Part shown: positions 44,444 to 53,256 of the stretch, one piece after another | Layout: each line of letters opens with the position of its first letter | Position numbering within the stretch: the stretch's first letter is position 1 | Origin: Posidonia oceanica | Lineage: Eukaryota > Streptophyta > Magnoliopsida > Alismatales > Posidoniaceae | Reading direction: 5' to 3' | DNA length: 64,000 bases | Assembly (NCBI GenBank): GCA_037176725.1 | Contig: JAZBRS010000077.1 | Coordinates: forward strand, 3,038,001-3,102,000 | Position numbers and translations under genes: made by a program | Notes under the pieces: generated by a model | Told to the model about the DNA's origin: nothing | The model's database searches: none | The model's input: only the letters and a program-made list of their open reading frames with translations

Positions 44444-45330
44444 GATAAGGTGACGGGCTTATCGTCCGGATAGTTTACGGTCCTATCAACCGAGAGTGAC
44501 AGTTTACGGTCCTGTCAACCGGAGGCAGTTGTGAGTGATAGTTACTGGATATCAGCCGTATAACATGGTTGTGGGATAGTTTACAGACCTATCAACTGGT
44601 GGATAGTTTACAGACCTATCAACTGGAGGATAGTTTACAGACCTATCAACTGGAAGCTACAAACCATGAGTGATAGTTACTGGATATCAGCCGTATAACG
44701 CAATGCCGGATAGTTTACAGTCTATCATCTGGAACGACAGTTTACGGTCCTGTCAACTGGCGGATAGTTTACAGACCTATCAACTGGAGGATAGTTTACA
44801 GTCCTATCAACTGGAAACGGCATTGCGAGGGACAGTTACTGGATGTCAGCCGTATAACATGATTGCGCGTGGTAGTTTACAGTCCTACCAACTGGCGGAT
44901 AGTTTACAGACCTATCAACTGGAGCGACAGTTTACGGTCCTGTCAACCGACGGATAGTTTACAGACCTATCAACTGGAAACGCGCAATGATGAGGGATAG
45001 TTACTGGATATCAGCCGTATAATGCAATTGCTGGTGATAGTTTAGGAGTATCAGCCTAACGACAGTTTACGGTCCTGTCAACCGGTGGATAGTTTACAGA
45101 CCTATCAACTGGAGGATAGTTTACAGACCTATCAACTGGAAACCGCAATTGCAAGGGACAGTTACTGGATGTCAGCCGTATAACGTAATTGCACACGATA
45201 GTTTACAGACCTATCAACTAGAGCGACAGTTTACGGTCCTGTCAACCGGTGGATAGTTTACAGACCTATCAACTGGAAAAGTGCAATTACGAGGGACAGT
45301 TACTGGATGTCAGCCATATAACACAACTGC
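44444..45330 (-). repeat. Element C: hierarchical hairpin super-array
   Basis: Short hairpins T1 (5-bp stem, loop TTTACRGWC, then AACYGG) occur 19 times as GATAG/CTATC, GACAG/CTGTC or GGTAG/CTACC, all perfectly paired. Hairpins T2 (GAYA, loop GTTACTGGA, TRTC, then AGCC) occur six times at 44537, 44672, 44831, 44996, 45157 and 45295. Groups of three or four short hairpins are enclosed by longer stems: 44564-44570 with 44662-44668; 44699-44708 with 44818-44827 (CGCAATGCCG/CGGCATTGCG); 44858-44870 with 44980-44992; 45023-45035 with 45142-45153; 45184-45194 with 45281-45291 (CGTAATTGCAC/GTGCAATTACG). A closing stem pairs 44525-44533 with 45322-45330. The element is transcribed from the minus strand; pairing holds on either strand. 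Confidence 0.9.
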
Positions 45331-45354
45331 GGGCCGACCATGGATCGACCAGAA

Positions 45355-45549
45355 GATAGTTTAGGAATATCAGCCTGAGATAGTTTCGGATATCAGCTTA
45401 GCACGAGTGATTGATAGATGATAGTTTAGGAATATCAGCCTGAGATAGTTTCGGATATCAGCCTAGCACGAGTGATTGATAGATGATAGTTTAGGAATAT
45501 CAGCCTGAGATAGTTTCGGATATCAGCCTAGCACGAGTGATTGATTGAT
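45355..45549 (-). repeat. 65-bp tandem repeat of paired GATA/TATC hairpins
   Basis: Three copies start at 45355, 45420 and 45485. Each has GATA-GTTTAGGAA-TATC, then GATA-GTTTCGGA-TATC, then CACGAGTGATTGATAGAT. They are related to the T2 hairpins of the adjacent super-array. Confidence 0.85.
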
Positions 45550-45575
45550 TGATAAGAAGGGGCAAGATCATGATG

Positions 45576-46235
45576 AGAATGATAAGATATCGGACTTATC
45601 GGCCGGCAAAGAGGGGATGAGATAATGATGAGAAGTTGAGCTAAAGAGGGGGATGAGATCATGATGAGAAATTAATCTAAAGAGGGGGATGAGATCATGA
45701 TGAGAAGTTAAGCTAAAGAGGGGGATGAGATCATGATGAGAAATTAATCTAAAGAGGGGGATGAGATCATGATGAGAAATTAAGCTAAAGAGGGGGATGA
45801 GATCATGATGAGAAATTAAGCTAAAGAGGGGGATGAGATCATGATGAGAAGCTAAGCTAAAGAGGGGGATGAGATCATGATGAGAAATTAAGCTAAAGAG
45901 GGGGATGAGATCATGATGAGGAATTAAGCTAAAGAGGGGGATGAGATCATGATGAGAAATTAAGCTAAAGAGGGGGATGAAATCATGACGAGAAATTAAG
46001 CTAATGAGGGGGATGAGATCATGATGAGAAATTAAGCTAAAGAGGGGGATGAGATCATGATGAGAAATTAAGCTAAAGAGGGGGATGAGATCATGATGAG
46101 AAATTAAACTAAAGAGGGGGATGAGATCATGATGAGAAGTGTTGCTTGATAAGATATCGGACTTATCGACCGGCAAAGAGGGGATGAGGGAATGATGAGA
46201 ATGATAAGATATCGGACTTATCGGCCGGCAAAGAA
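45576..46235 (-). repeat. 36-bp tandem array flanked by GATAAG/CTTATC hairpins
   Basis: About fourteen copies of a 36-bp unit containing AAGAGGGGGATGAGATCATG lie at 45620-46140. The unit includes the palindrome ATCATGAT. At 45582, 46149 and 46206 a GATAAG-ATATCGGA-CTTATC hairpin followed by GGCCGGC-type text flanks the array; a relative (GATAAG-GTGACGGG-CTTATC) starts the super-array at 44444. The unit length is a multiple of three, so the minus strand reads as a 12-residue repeat (SHHDLIPLFSLI) over 202 codons. I regard this as a by-product unless expression is shown. Confidence 0.8.
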
Positions 46236-46306
46236 GGGGTAAGGGAATGATGAGAAGAAGTCATCCCATGACGCTAGGAACGTCATAGGGGAAAGAGGGA
46301 AAGAAT

Positions 46307-46381
46307 GATACCAAGGGGCGATCAAAAGATGCCCCTGGTGTCGGGATGACACCAGGGGTTGGCCAGCGCGTCCTTGGTATC
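46307..46381 (-). other. Conserved nested hairpin, C copy 2
   Basis: The outer stem GATACCAAGG/CCTTGGTATC is perfect over 10 bp. The inner stem CCCCTGGTGTC/GACACCAGGGG is perfect over 11 bp with a 5-nt loop. Compared with copy 1, the inner stem has a paired change (GGTATC/GATACC to GGTGTC/GACACC). Confidence 0.8.
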
Positions 46382-46394
46382 GAAAGCAGAGAGT

Positions 46395-46919
46395 GATGAC
46401 AAGAGTGTCGTGCTTGTCAGACGAGTAGTTTGGGGTACCAGCCCGCAAGGGACTCAGCTGAGGGCGATCAGCTAGGGACTCAGCTGGGGATGACCAGCCG
46501 AGAAGAGTGTCAGGTTGACGGACCTTTCGCCGAGCAGTTTGGGGTGCCAGCCCGCAGAGATAATGATCTAGCTGGGGGCGACCAGCTGGGGACTTGACTG
46601 GGGATGACCTAGCCGAGAAGAATGTCAGGTTGACGGAGCTTTCGCCAAGCAGTTCGGGGTGCCAGCCCGCAGAGATAATGATCCAGCTGGGGGCGGCCAA
46701 CTGGGGACTTGACTGGGGATGACCAGCCGAGAAGAGTGTCAGGTTGACGGACCTTTCGCCGAGCAGTTTGGGGTGCCAGCCTGCAGTGATAATGATCCAG
46801 CTGGGGGCAGCCAACTGGGGACTCGACTGGGGATGACCAGCCGAGAAGAGTGTCAGGTTGACGGACCTTTCGCCGAGCAGTTTGGGATGCCAGCCCGCAG
46901 AGGACTCAGCTGGGGATGA
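46395..46919 (-). repeat. About 114-bp tandem repeat with GCTGG/CCAGC and AGGT/ACCT hairpins
   Basis: Copies anchored on GTCAGGTTGACGG start at 46509, 46624, 46738 and 46852 (periods 114-115). Each holds AGGT-TGACGG-ACCT, GCAG-TTTGGGG-TGCC, and GCTGG...CCAGC hairpins. The first unit has GTAG...TACC in place of GCAG...TGCC. A GACAAG/CTTGTC hairpin precedes the array (46399-46419). Minus-strand openness across the repeats follows from the unit length and is not taken as coding. Confidence 0.8.
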
Positions 46920-46931
46920 TCAGCTGGGGAT

Positions 46932-47006
46932 GATACCACAGGGCAGCCAAAAGACGCCCCTGGTATCTGGATGATACCAGGGGATGGCCGATGCGCCCCT
47001 GGCATC
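46932..47006 (-). other. Conserved nested hairpin, C copy 1
   Basis: The inner stem CCCCTGGTATC/GATACCAGGGG is perfect over 11 bp with a 5-nt loop. The outer pair GATACCA.../...TGGCATC is closed with one G-T pair. It lies about 480 bp after the end of the extra ORF, close to the distance seen in B (about 440 bp). Confidence 0.8.
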
Positions 47007-47481
47007 AGGATGCAAAGATAGATGAGCGAGTGGATGGATGATAGGTTGACAGACCTTTCGCCGGGCAGTTGGGGGTGCCAGCCCGCAAGGGACTCAGCTG
47101 AGGATGAACAGCTGAGGAGGATGACAGGTTGACGGACCTTTCGCCGGGCAGTTTGGGGTGCCAGCCCGCAAAGGACAGTGGTCCAGCCGGGGATGACCAG
47201 CTGGGGATGCCGGACGGCGGAGCTTGGTGTCGCGGGCCTGCAAATGCCCCGGGCTCCGGATTGGGTGCTGAGGACTTCGCCGCGTTGGGATGTCTGCAAG
47301 TCTGATTAGAGGACCCAAGATAATGGTGATGATGATATGCAATGCAGCAAAGAGCCTTGATGTGCAAGCAGAAAGCAGAAACAGTTTCCATTGATATGAT
47401 CTTGATAAGTACAATGCCTGCGGCAGGCCAGAAAAGTACAGCACAATTTGAAAGAAGACCACATGATGGTCGCACAAGGGC
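47007..47481 (-). repeat. Further diverged hairpin repeats and short spacer after the extra ORF
   Basis: Two more diverged copies of the 114-bp repeat are anchored at about 47042 and 47122, including GGCAG-TTGGGGG-TGCC. From 47230 to 47481 I see no clear structure. Confidence 0.55.
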
Positions 47482-48819
47482 CTAGTCAACCTGGGCCTTC
47501 TTTGACTGCCTGGAGTCGGGGAATAGGGGGCCACCTGGTGGAACTTCAGTGATTGGCCAGAGCTGTCGGACTTCAGCTTCATAATCAGGAGTGCATCCAG
47601 TACCTCTCACAGCTGCAACGTCTGTAGATTGGACCCCGTGCTGCATCAGACTAGCGAGCTTCTTGGTCGGGGCAGTGGTGCTGAGAGGATAAGTCTGTAG
47701 AAGCTCGGGCACTGTACTGTCAATGAAGGCGCCCTGCTGGAAGCCGAACTGGCGCATGACCCTGATTGGATGGTACTCTACGCCTGCTGTGAAGCCTGGA
47801 AGAATGATCAGCCGCGTGTCACGCGTGCTGAAGAAGATTGTGAATGGCTCTGCTGCAGAGGGAACGATGCGCCAGATCACAGCGTCGTCAGTTAGTGCTG
47901 ACAGCCTCTCGTACTCTTCTTTGACGCTCTTGTCTGCTCTGGTACAGGCGCTGCTGCAGTAGGCTTCGAAAGCATGCACTTGAGGGCGTAGAAGGTCCAT
48001 CTCTAAGTGCGCGGTCAGCCAGACTTGTATGAGTGCTCCGCAACCGTGGAAGTGGCGGCAGTGATGAGAAATGCGGTCCAGCCCGCGATAAGTCTCTGCC
48101 AAGATGACTGGTGCCAGGTCTATGTGCTGGGTCACCACAGCTAGTGCAATTTCTGCGACCTCGATGGCCACTATCAGTCGGCCATGAGTAAAGATTAGTT
48201 CGCCCAGAAAGCGGATGACGAACCCTCGGAGCCACAGCTCATCTCCGAGGTCAGCACGCTTGTTCAAGATATTATCAAAGTATGCAAGGCGAAGCATAGG
48301 CTCTGGTCCACTGGTGCAGATCAGGCTCTGTTGGCAGGCTTGAGTGGAGAGCCCAGTCAGTAGGTTCAGGACCCGGAGATATCCGTCGCGCCTCATGAAA
48401 ACAGGCGGCCCCAAGATCTTTGAAAAGCCGCATATCCGACGCACCTCTTCCAGTGTAGGTGTCAGCTCAGTTTTGTTGAAACGGAAGACATGATGCGCCG
48501 GCTTCCAGAATCTCGCAACGGCACACAGAAGGTGGCGGCTGACCTCCACATCAGCAGCCTTTAGCAGCTTGGTTGGTATGCCCCACAGGTGCAGCTTTTC
48601 ACAGTCTACTTGAGTGAGCCTGCCGATCCATTCTCGCAGGGTTTCCGAGCAATGTGCGGGAGTCAGCAGAGTAGGAAAACCCATTATACTGGTTGCAGAA
48701 GACAGGCTGATTACTGCAAGGCTTGAGGTACCTGCTATCAATAAACAGTCAGATCTCGCAGGTATGTAATCTTTGACAACAAGCAGAAACTGAGACTGAT
48801 AAAGTAGTTCCATATGCAT
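47482..48819 (-). CDS. Element C: intact extra ORF, plant-mobile-domain-like protein (445 codons)
   Basis: This open frame runs from Met at 48819 to TAG at 47482. Homology to B begins at the internal Met (MGFPTL, 48684), so the native start is probably there, giving about 400 residues; the upstream part may be intron or leader. Recognisable blocks are LREWIGRL, RFWKPAHHVFRFN, LEEVRRICGFSKILGPPVF, LAPVILAETYRGL and VEYHPIRVMRQFGFQQG. This fits the plant mobile domain/DUF7745 pattern, found in plant transposons and in a few host silencing proteins. No catalytic motif or membrane segment is seen. It is the only long ORF of C without a break and sits directly upstream of the hairpin arrays. Assignment to the fold is by pattern only. 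Confidence 0.7.
   Translation of the reverse strand: MHMELLYQSQFLLVVKDYIPARSDCLLIAGTSSLAVISLSSATSIMGFPTLLTPAHCSETLREWIGRLTQVDCEKLHLWGIPTKLLKAADVEVSRHLLCAVARFWKPAHHVFRFNKTELTPTLEEVRRICGFSKILGPPVFMRRDGYLRVLNLLTGLSTQACQQSLICTSGPEPMLRLAYFDNILNKRADLGDELWLRGFVIRFLGELIFTHGRLIVAIEVAEIALAVVTQHIDLAPVILAETYRGLDRISHHCRHFHGCGALIQVWLTAHLEMDLLRPQVHAFEAYCSSACTRADKSVKEEYERLSALTDDAVIWRIVPSAAEPFTIFFSTRDTRLIILPGFTAGVEYHPIRVMRQFGFQQGAFIDSTVPELLQTYPLSTTAPTKKLASLMQHGVQSTDVAAVRGTGCTPDYEAEVRQLWPITEVPPGGPLFPDSRQSKKAQVD
48732..48733 (-). promoter_or_regulatory. Candidate 3' splice site upstream of the extra ORF (C)
   Basis: On the minus strand TTGATAGCAG is followed by GTACC, 48 bp before the Met at 48684. B has an AG|GTACT at the equivalent place. 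Confidence 0.35.
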
Positions 48820-50221
48820 CTAGGCAAAGTAATAACAGAACATAGCAATTGAGCACTGATAAGCAAGGGGATTCTGCCGCAGTCTTGCGGACACGGGGGC
48901 GAGGGTGGTAGGAAATCAGGACCAGCGCAGCTTGAATGTCGTCGATGTGCCTCTACTGGGGAGAAGTACTGCCTCAGGGCCTGAGCGTGTTGCAGAGCGG
49001 AGAGATTGGCGGAAGGGGAAAGGAAAGAAAGAAGATGCATGAATACAAGATGCTAGTGATATGCTTATGAGGATGAATATTATTGGATGAATAAGTATGT
49101 TTGAATGGATGGGTATGCTTGGGTGGATGCTTGAGTACCCTCAGCGTACGGAGTGCTTTGGTGCCTGCTGCAGAGGAAGGGAGTGGTCCTTGACTCACTG
49201 GGCCCTACTCAGACTCTCGGCTTATTGGTGGCGCTCCGGAACGGGTTGTTGGCATTATTCAGGTGGTGATGTGGTGAGGACAGGCTACTGGCCGCACTCT
49301 CAGGACCTACACCTATTCTTTCAGCTCTTCCTTTTTTTTTTAAAAAAAAGGTTTCTCCCTCATAGGTGTGCAGTCTTTCTCTGCCCCTAGCTAGGAGAAG
49401 GTATGTGTTTGCTCTTGGGAGGATGTGGTAGACCCCTTTTTCAGGCTTGACATGCTGGGGATCTCTAGTAAAGTATGGGGGATAACGGTGCCTGTGTTTT
49501 TTGGGCTACCTTTGCCTTTTTCTTCTTCTTTTTTTTTGTTTGTTTTGCTTGCTTTTCTCCTTTTTTTTTGTTTTTGTTTTTGTTCTATCTCTTTTTTTTT
49601 CCCTTTTTTTTTGCTTGATCTTTTTCCCCCTTTTTTTTTTCAGGCTTTTGCTATCCCCATTCTGGTGGCAAAAGAAGGGTGCTTGAATTGTAATGGATTT
49701 AGGCTTTGGGGTCTGCTGTGTGATGGGTAGAAGGAGCAGGGTTAGACTGCACACCCCTATCTCTAGGGCCGGCTTCTGTCTTCGTCTTCTGTTCCTTGGA
49801 GGTGCCCAAACCTAGATGTCTATTCTCACTTTCTTTTTTTCAAGCTCACATCCTAACATTTTTTCTCCCTCAGAGGTGTATGTCCTTGTGAGATTGGGTA
49901 GTTCGCCTGTCCTTATTGGTGGTGGCTCCCTCACTCTCAAAGACATCTAAGTAGTGTCAGGTGAGGCAGGATGACTCTTTCCAGAGCAGGCAAGCAGTTC
50001 CGGTTGTCATCACCGGGCAGAAGATGCGATGTTTGGGAGGATGACGATGATGATTTGAAGAAAAAGAAAGCAAGAGTTGAAAGGATGACGATGATGATTT
50101 GAAGAAAAAGAAAGCAAGAGTTGAAAGGATGACGATGATGATTTGAAGTAGAGTTGAAGCAAGAAGGCGAGAATGCAAGTGCAGGTGGGAGAAGGGCATC
50201 TGCAACGGGGGCCGCTTTCGA
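48820..50221 (-). other. Element C: conserved non-coding interval between extra ORF and integrase
   Basis: No gene is seen. A T-rich tract on the plus strand (about 49509-49642; A-rich in the transcript) matches the A-rich tract of B. Blocks at 49860-50010 and TGAGGGAG boxes near 49365 and 49870 are shared with B. Confidence 0.6.
50038..50156 (-). repeat. 44-bp tandem repeat
   Basis: Three copies start at 50038, 50082 and 50126, with unit text AGGATGACGATGATGATTTG followed by an AAGAAAAAGAAAG stretch; the third is partial. It lies just downstream of the integrase stop. Confidence 0.85.
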
Positions 50222-51118
50222 CTACTGATAGTATTTCTTCAGATAGCAGAGGTTGACGGGCTCAGACTGCTCGACCTGGTCCATATCCTCAAGGGTTACA
50301 GTGCCTCCCGAAAAGATCTGCTTGACCACAAAGGGGCCACACCAATTGGGTCGGAATTTCCCTCGACCGTCAGGCAAATGAATGGCGCGCAAGACAAGGT
50401 CCCCTGGCTGGAAACTTCTGGGCTGGACCTTCTTCAAGAATGCTCTGGCCATCCGCTTCTGATAGCAGTGAGCGTTGTGCATGGCTTGCAACCTGTGCTC
50501 ATCAATCAAGTTTAGTTGGACGCAGCGGTCTTCGACCCATTCTGCTTCTTCCAACTCAGCTTCCCGCAGGATCCGCAGGGAGGGGATCTCCACTTCAACA
50601 GGTAACACCGCTTCCATGCCGTACACCAGAGAGTACGGGGTGGCTCCTGTAGGGGTCCGGATTGATGTCCTGTACGCCCAGAGTGCGTACGGGAGCTTGT
50701 CGTGCCAATCCTTGTGGATTTCTGCCATTTTCTTCAGAATCTTGACAATGTTCTTGTTTGCAGATTCCACTGCTCCGTTCATCTGAGGCCGATAGGGCGA
50801 GGATCGATGGTGCTTGGTCTTGAGACTTTGCAGGTATTCTTCGATCCTTTTAGCAATGAAGTTTGAGCCGTTATCAGAGATGACTGAGTGCGGGACCCCA
50901 TATCGGGCAACGATATTGTTTCTGATAAATTTTTCTGTTGCTGCAGCGGTGACTGTCCTATAAGAGGCTGCTTCCACCCACTTGGTAAAGTAATCGATCG
51001 CTACCAGAATGTAACGATGACCATTTGAAGCAGCAGGGTGGATGGCGCCAATGACATCGATCCCCCAGGTGGAGAAAGGCCATGGCGAAGACATGTTGTG
51101 CAACTGATGTGGAGGGGC
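50222..51118 (-). pseudogene. pol: Element C: integrase catalytic core and C-terminus (N-terminus deleted)
   Basis: The frame is open from 51118 to the stop at 50222. It contains the catalytic Asp of WGIDVIGAI, Asp of ISDNGSNF and Glu of AVESANKN, then PGDLVL and a GPF motif, and ends KKYYQ like B. The zinc-finger N-terminus is absent because the internal deletion joins the spacer to the residues just before SSPWPF. The reading frame differs from that of the spacer upstream, so it cannot be made as part of the gag-pol frame. A Met at 51103 exists but there is no sign that it is used. Compared with the B copy, no stops interrupt the core. Confidence 0.85.
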
Positions 51119-51121
51119 CTT
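51117..51121. other. Internal deletion junction in element C
   Basis: Left of this point on the transcript is the Ala/Ser/Glu-rich spacer; right of it is the integrase core. Relative to B, everything from about 15670 to 18955 (RT, RNase H, integrase zinc finger, QHA repeats) is absent. The exact breakpoint is uncertain by some bases. Confidence 0.75.
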
Positions 51122-52326
51122 GCTGATTCTGCTGAGGGCTCAACTGACTCTGCTGCTGATACTGTTGACTGCTCTGCCGTTGAGGCATTCTGCTCTGCTG
51201 CTGCTGCATCTACTGCTGATGCTCCCCCCTCTGGGTCTTCTAGTGCGCTCGCGGAGGATATGCCAGACTGGCGGCTGATCTGGTTACTGCCGCTCGATGC
51301 ATTGCTCAGGTGAGGCATGGGTTGCACAAACCACCTAGACCCGCCTTCTGGTTGAAGAGTGATGAGCTCATCTGGTCTAGGGGAGTCCGACGCTGCTGAG
51401 TCTTCTAGGACCATGACAGAAGCATGGTCCTCTTGCAGAGGAGGATCCATAACTACGGCTTTTCCTTTCCTTTCTGCAGCTTGATGGTCTGCCAGGTCTT
51501 CTGCTATTGACTTGATCTGTTCTTGAAAGAGCAACTCTAAGTCGGACATCCAAGAATCGACCTGGGCTTCTATCACCACTCCTTCTTCTTCGTCTGAGGG
51601 GGAGTCGACGTAGTAGGCGCCGGGGGCCTGCGGCACTGGTCCGGCTGCAAGATGGATTACTGCCCTTGGAGTCTGCATGATCTGGTTCACGGGCGCGTCC
51701 GCTGATGGCAGTTCAGATGTAGGAGGCCCAAATGGACAGGCCAGCGGTGCTACTGATGAATAAGCTTCCAGGGTCACTGCTGGAGAGTAAGCAGGGGTGC
51801 TCTTTGGAGGGCTCAAGGGCCCAGAGAGTGTAGTGCTCAGTTGGCCTTTTGTGTCGGGCCGTAACTGAGAGAGCGCAGCCTCTGACGCCATAGGGTCTTG
51901 CCATGAGAGCTGCAGGTTGTCAGGAGAATGCGGAGTGAACTGCGCCAGCTGCATTCCTGAGGATGATGCTGAGGGAGCGGGCTGGGCCACGCTGCTGACT
52001 GAGTTGATAGACTGCCCCTCCAGAGATGGGGGCAGTGGCACTGATGTGTTTGTGACCGCTGGTAGCATACTTGGTTCTGCCAAGAGGAGTGTCTCTGACT
52101 CCCGCACTGCTGTTGTCTGTTCCTGAGGAGCTGTTGTGGCTGCAAAAGGATGAGAACTTGCATCTGCCACAGGGCCTACTGAGCTGCCTGCTGTTTCTGC
52201 CAGAGGGGGAGCTAAATAAACTGACTGTGGGGCCTCTGCTCTAACCACTGTTTCTGCTGAGTTGATTGGGACTGCCTCTGTTGCATCAGACTGCTCCTCA
52301 TCCGAGTAGTAGTCCTCAATACACAC
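51119..52326 (-). pseudogene. Element C: low-complexity spacer after the protease/G-patch
   Basis: It is open throughout and in the same frame as the protease, separated from it by the TAG at 52327-52329, which stands where B has a Trp codon. Acidic blocks EDYYSDEEQS and YYVDSPSDEEEG and the DLELLFQEQ segment match B. It is rich in Ala, Ser, Pro and Gln. No enzymatic motif is seen. It ends at the deletion junction. Confidence 0.65.
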
Positions 52327-53247
52327 CTAATCCTCTGCCGGCACTGTAGCTTGGTAGTCGATTGATCCCAGAATTCCTGCACTGGTAAAGTTAGTGAGGT
52401 CTCTGGGGATGGCTGGCGCACGATCTTTGAGCTGGAAGCAGTGATCTTCGTTGAGCTTTGGTTCGTAGCCGAGACCTTCAGACTTCCTTCGCTCCACTGC
52501 TACGATCGGCTCCGCGATCCCTTGGCCGTGACGCCCGAGTGGCGTACCCTTTATGTAACCCCACCTGTGACATACATTCTCGACCATTCGAAAGGGGTTG
52601 CTGTGAACGGTCAAGGAGTTGACACGTTCAAGATCAGGAACGAAGTTAACTGGCTCACACCGGTTAACGCGATAGAGGGCTTCAGAAGTCTCGGGGTCAA
52701 ACGGGATGGATTGCGAAGACACGGGAGAGACTGCTTCAATCCGCTCCTTCTCAAAGTTCTCCGCCATGACGACGATGACATCATCGCCACGACGGTACTT
52801 TATCATTCGATGGAGGGTCGAAGGAAGGACCTGATGCTTGTGGAGCCAAGGGCGCCCAAGCAGAAGATTGAAGTTAGGCTTCAAGTCGACGACATAGAAT
52901 TCTACGTCGAAGACGACAGGACCGATAGCCAGAGGGATAATCAGAATCCCTAGAGCGTCATGGTGAGTGTTGTCAAAAGCAGTCATTCCCTTCACGGCTG
53001 GCGTGATATCCTCGGCTTTGAATCCGAGCTTGGTTGCTGTACGCAAGGGGCAGACGTTAAGGCCTGACCCATTATCAACCAGCGTTAGGGGAATGCGGAA
53101 GCTTTTGAACTGCACCGTGATGAATAGGGGCTGGTTGTGATTAATCCCTGCCGGAGGCAGCTCATCACTCGTAAAAGAGATGACCTGGGGCTCCGCGATT
53201 AACCCAACCATGCTCTCCAAGGCAGAAGGCTCAATGGACTGGGACAC
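52327..53247 (-). pseudogene. pol: Element C: retropepsin-like protease with G-patch
   Basis: 306 codons lie between in-frame TAG stops at 53257 and 52327. VISFTSDELPP, the DNG triad at about residue 58, and GRPWLHKHQV are present. A G-patch (GY..G..LG..GQGI.EPI, about residues 225-250, near 52500-52575) follows, ending SEGLGYEP. The domain itself has no internal break. In retroelements the protease cleaves Gag-Pol; the G-patch probably binds RNA. The preceding TAG is at the same codon as in element A, whereas B has CAG there. Confidence 0.8.
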
Positions 53248-53256
53248 ACGAGCAGC

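Noticed and set aside
44537..44670. tRNA genes suggested by the cloverleaf-like units
   Set aside because: No T-loop consensus, anticodon arm geometry or A/B box is visible; the units are longer and carry three or four near-identical hairpins.
44670..44957. Short frame across the hairpin super-array
   Set aside because: It is on the strand opposite to element transcription and only reflects repeated hairpin units.
44444..46140. CRISPR array
   Set aside because: Repeats are contiguous or hairpin-nested, spacers are not unique, and the context is a plant retrotransposon.
46218..46814. 198-codon repetitive frame on the minus strand over the 114-bp repeats
   Set aside because: The unit length is a multiple of three, so openness is expected; no domain is visible and frames break at diverged units.
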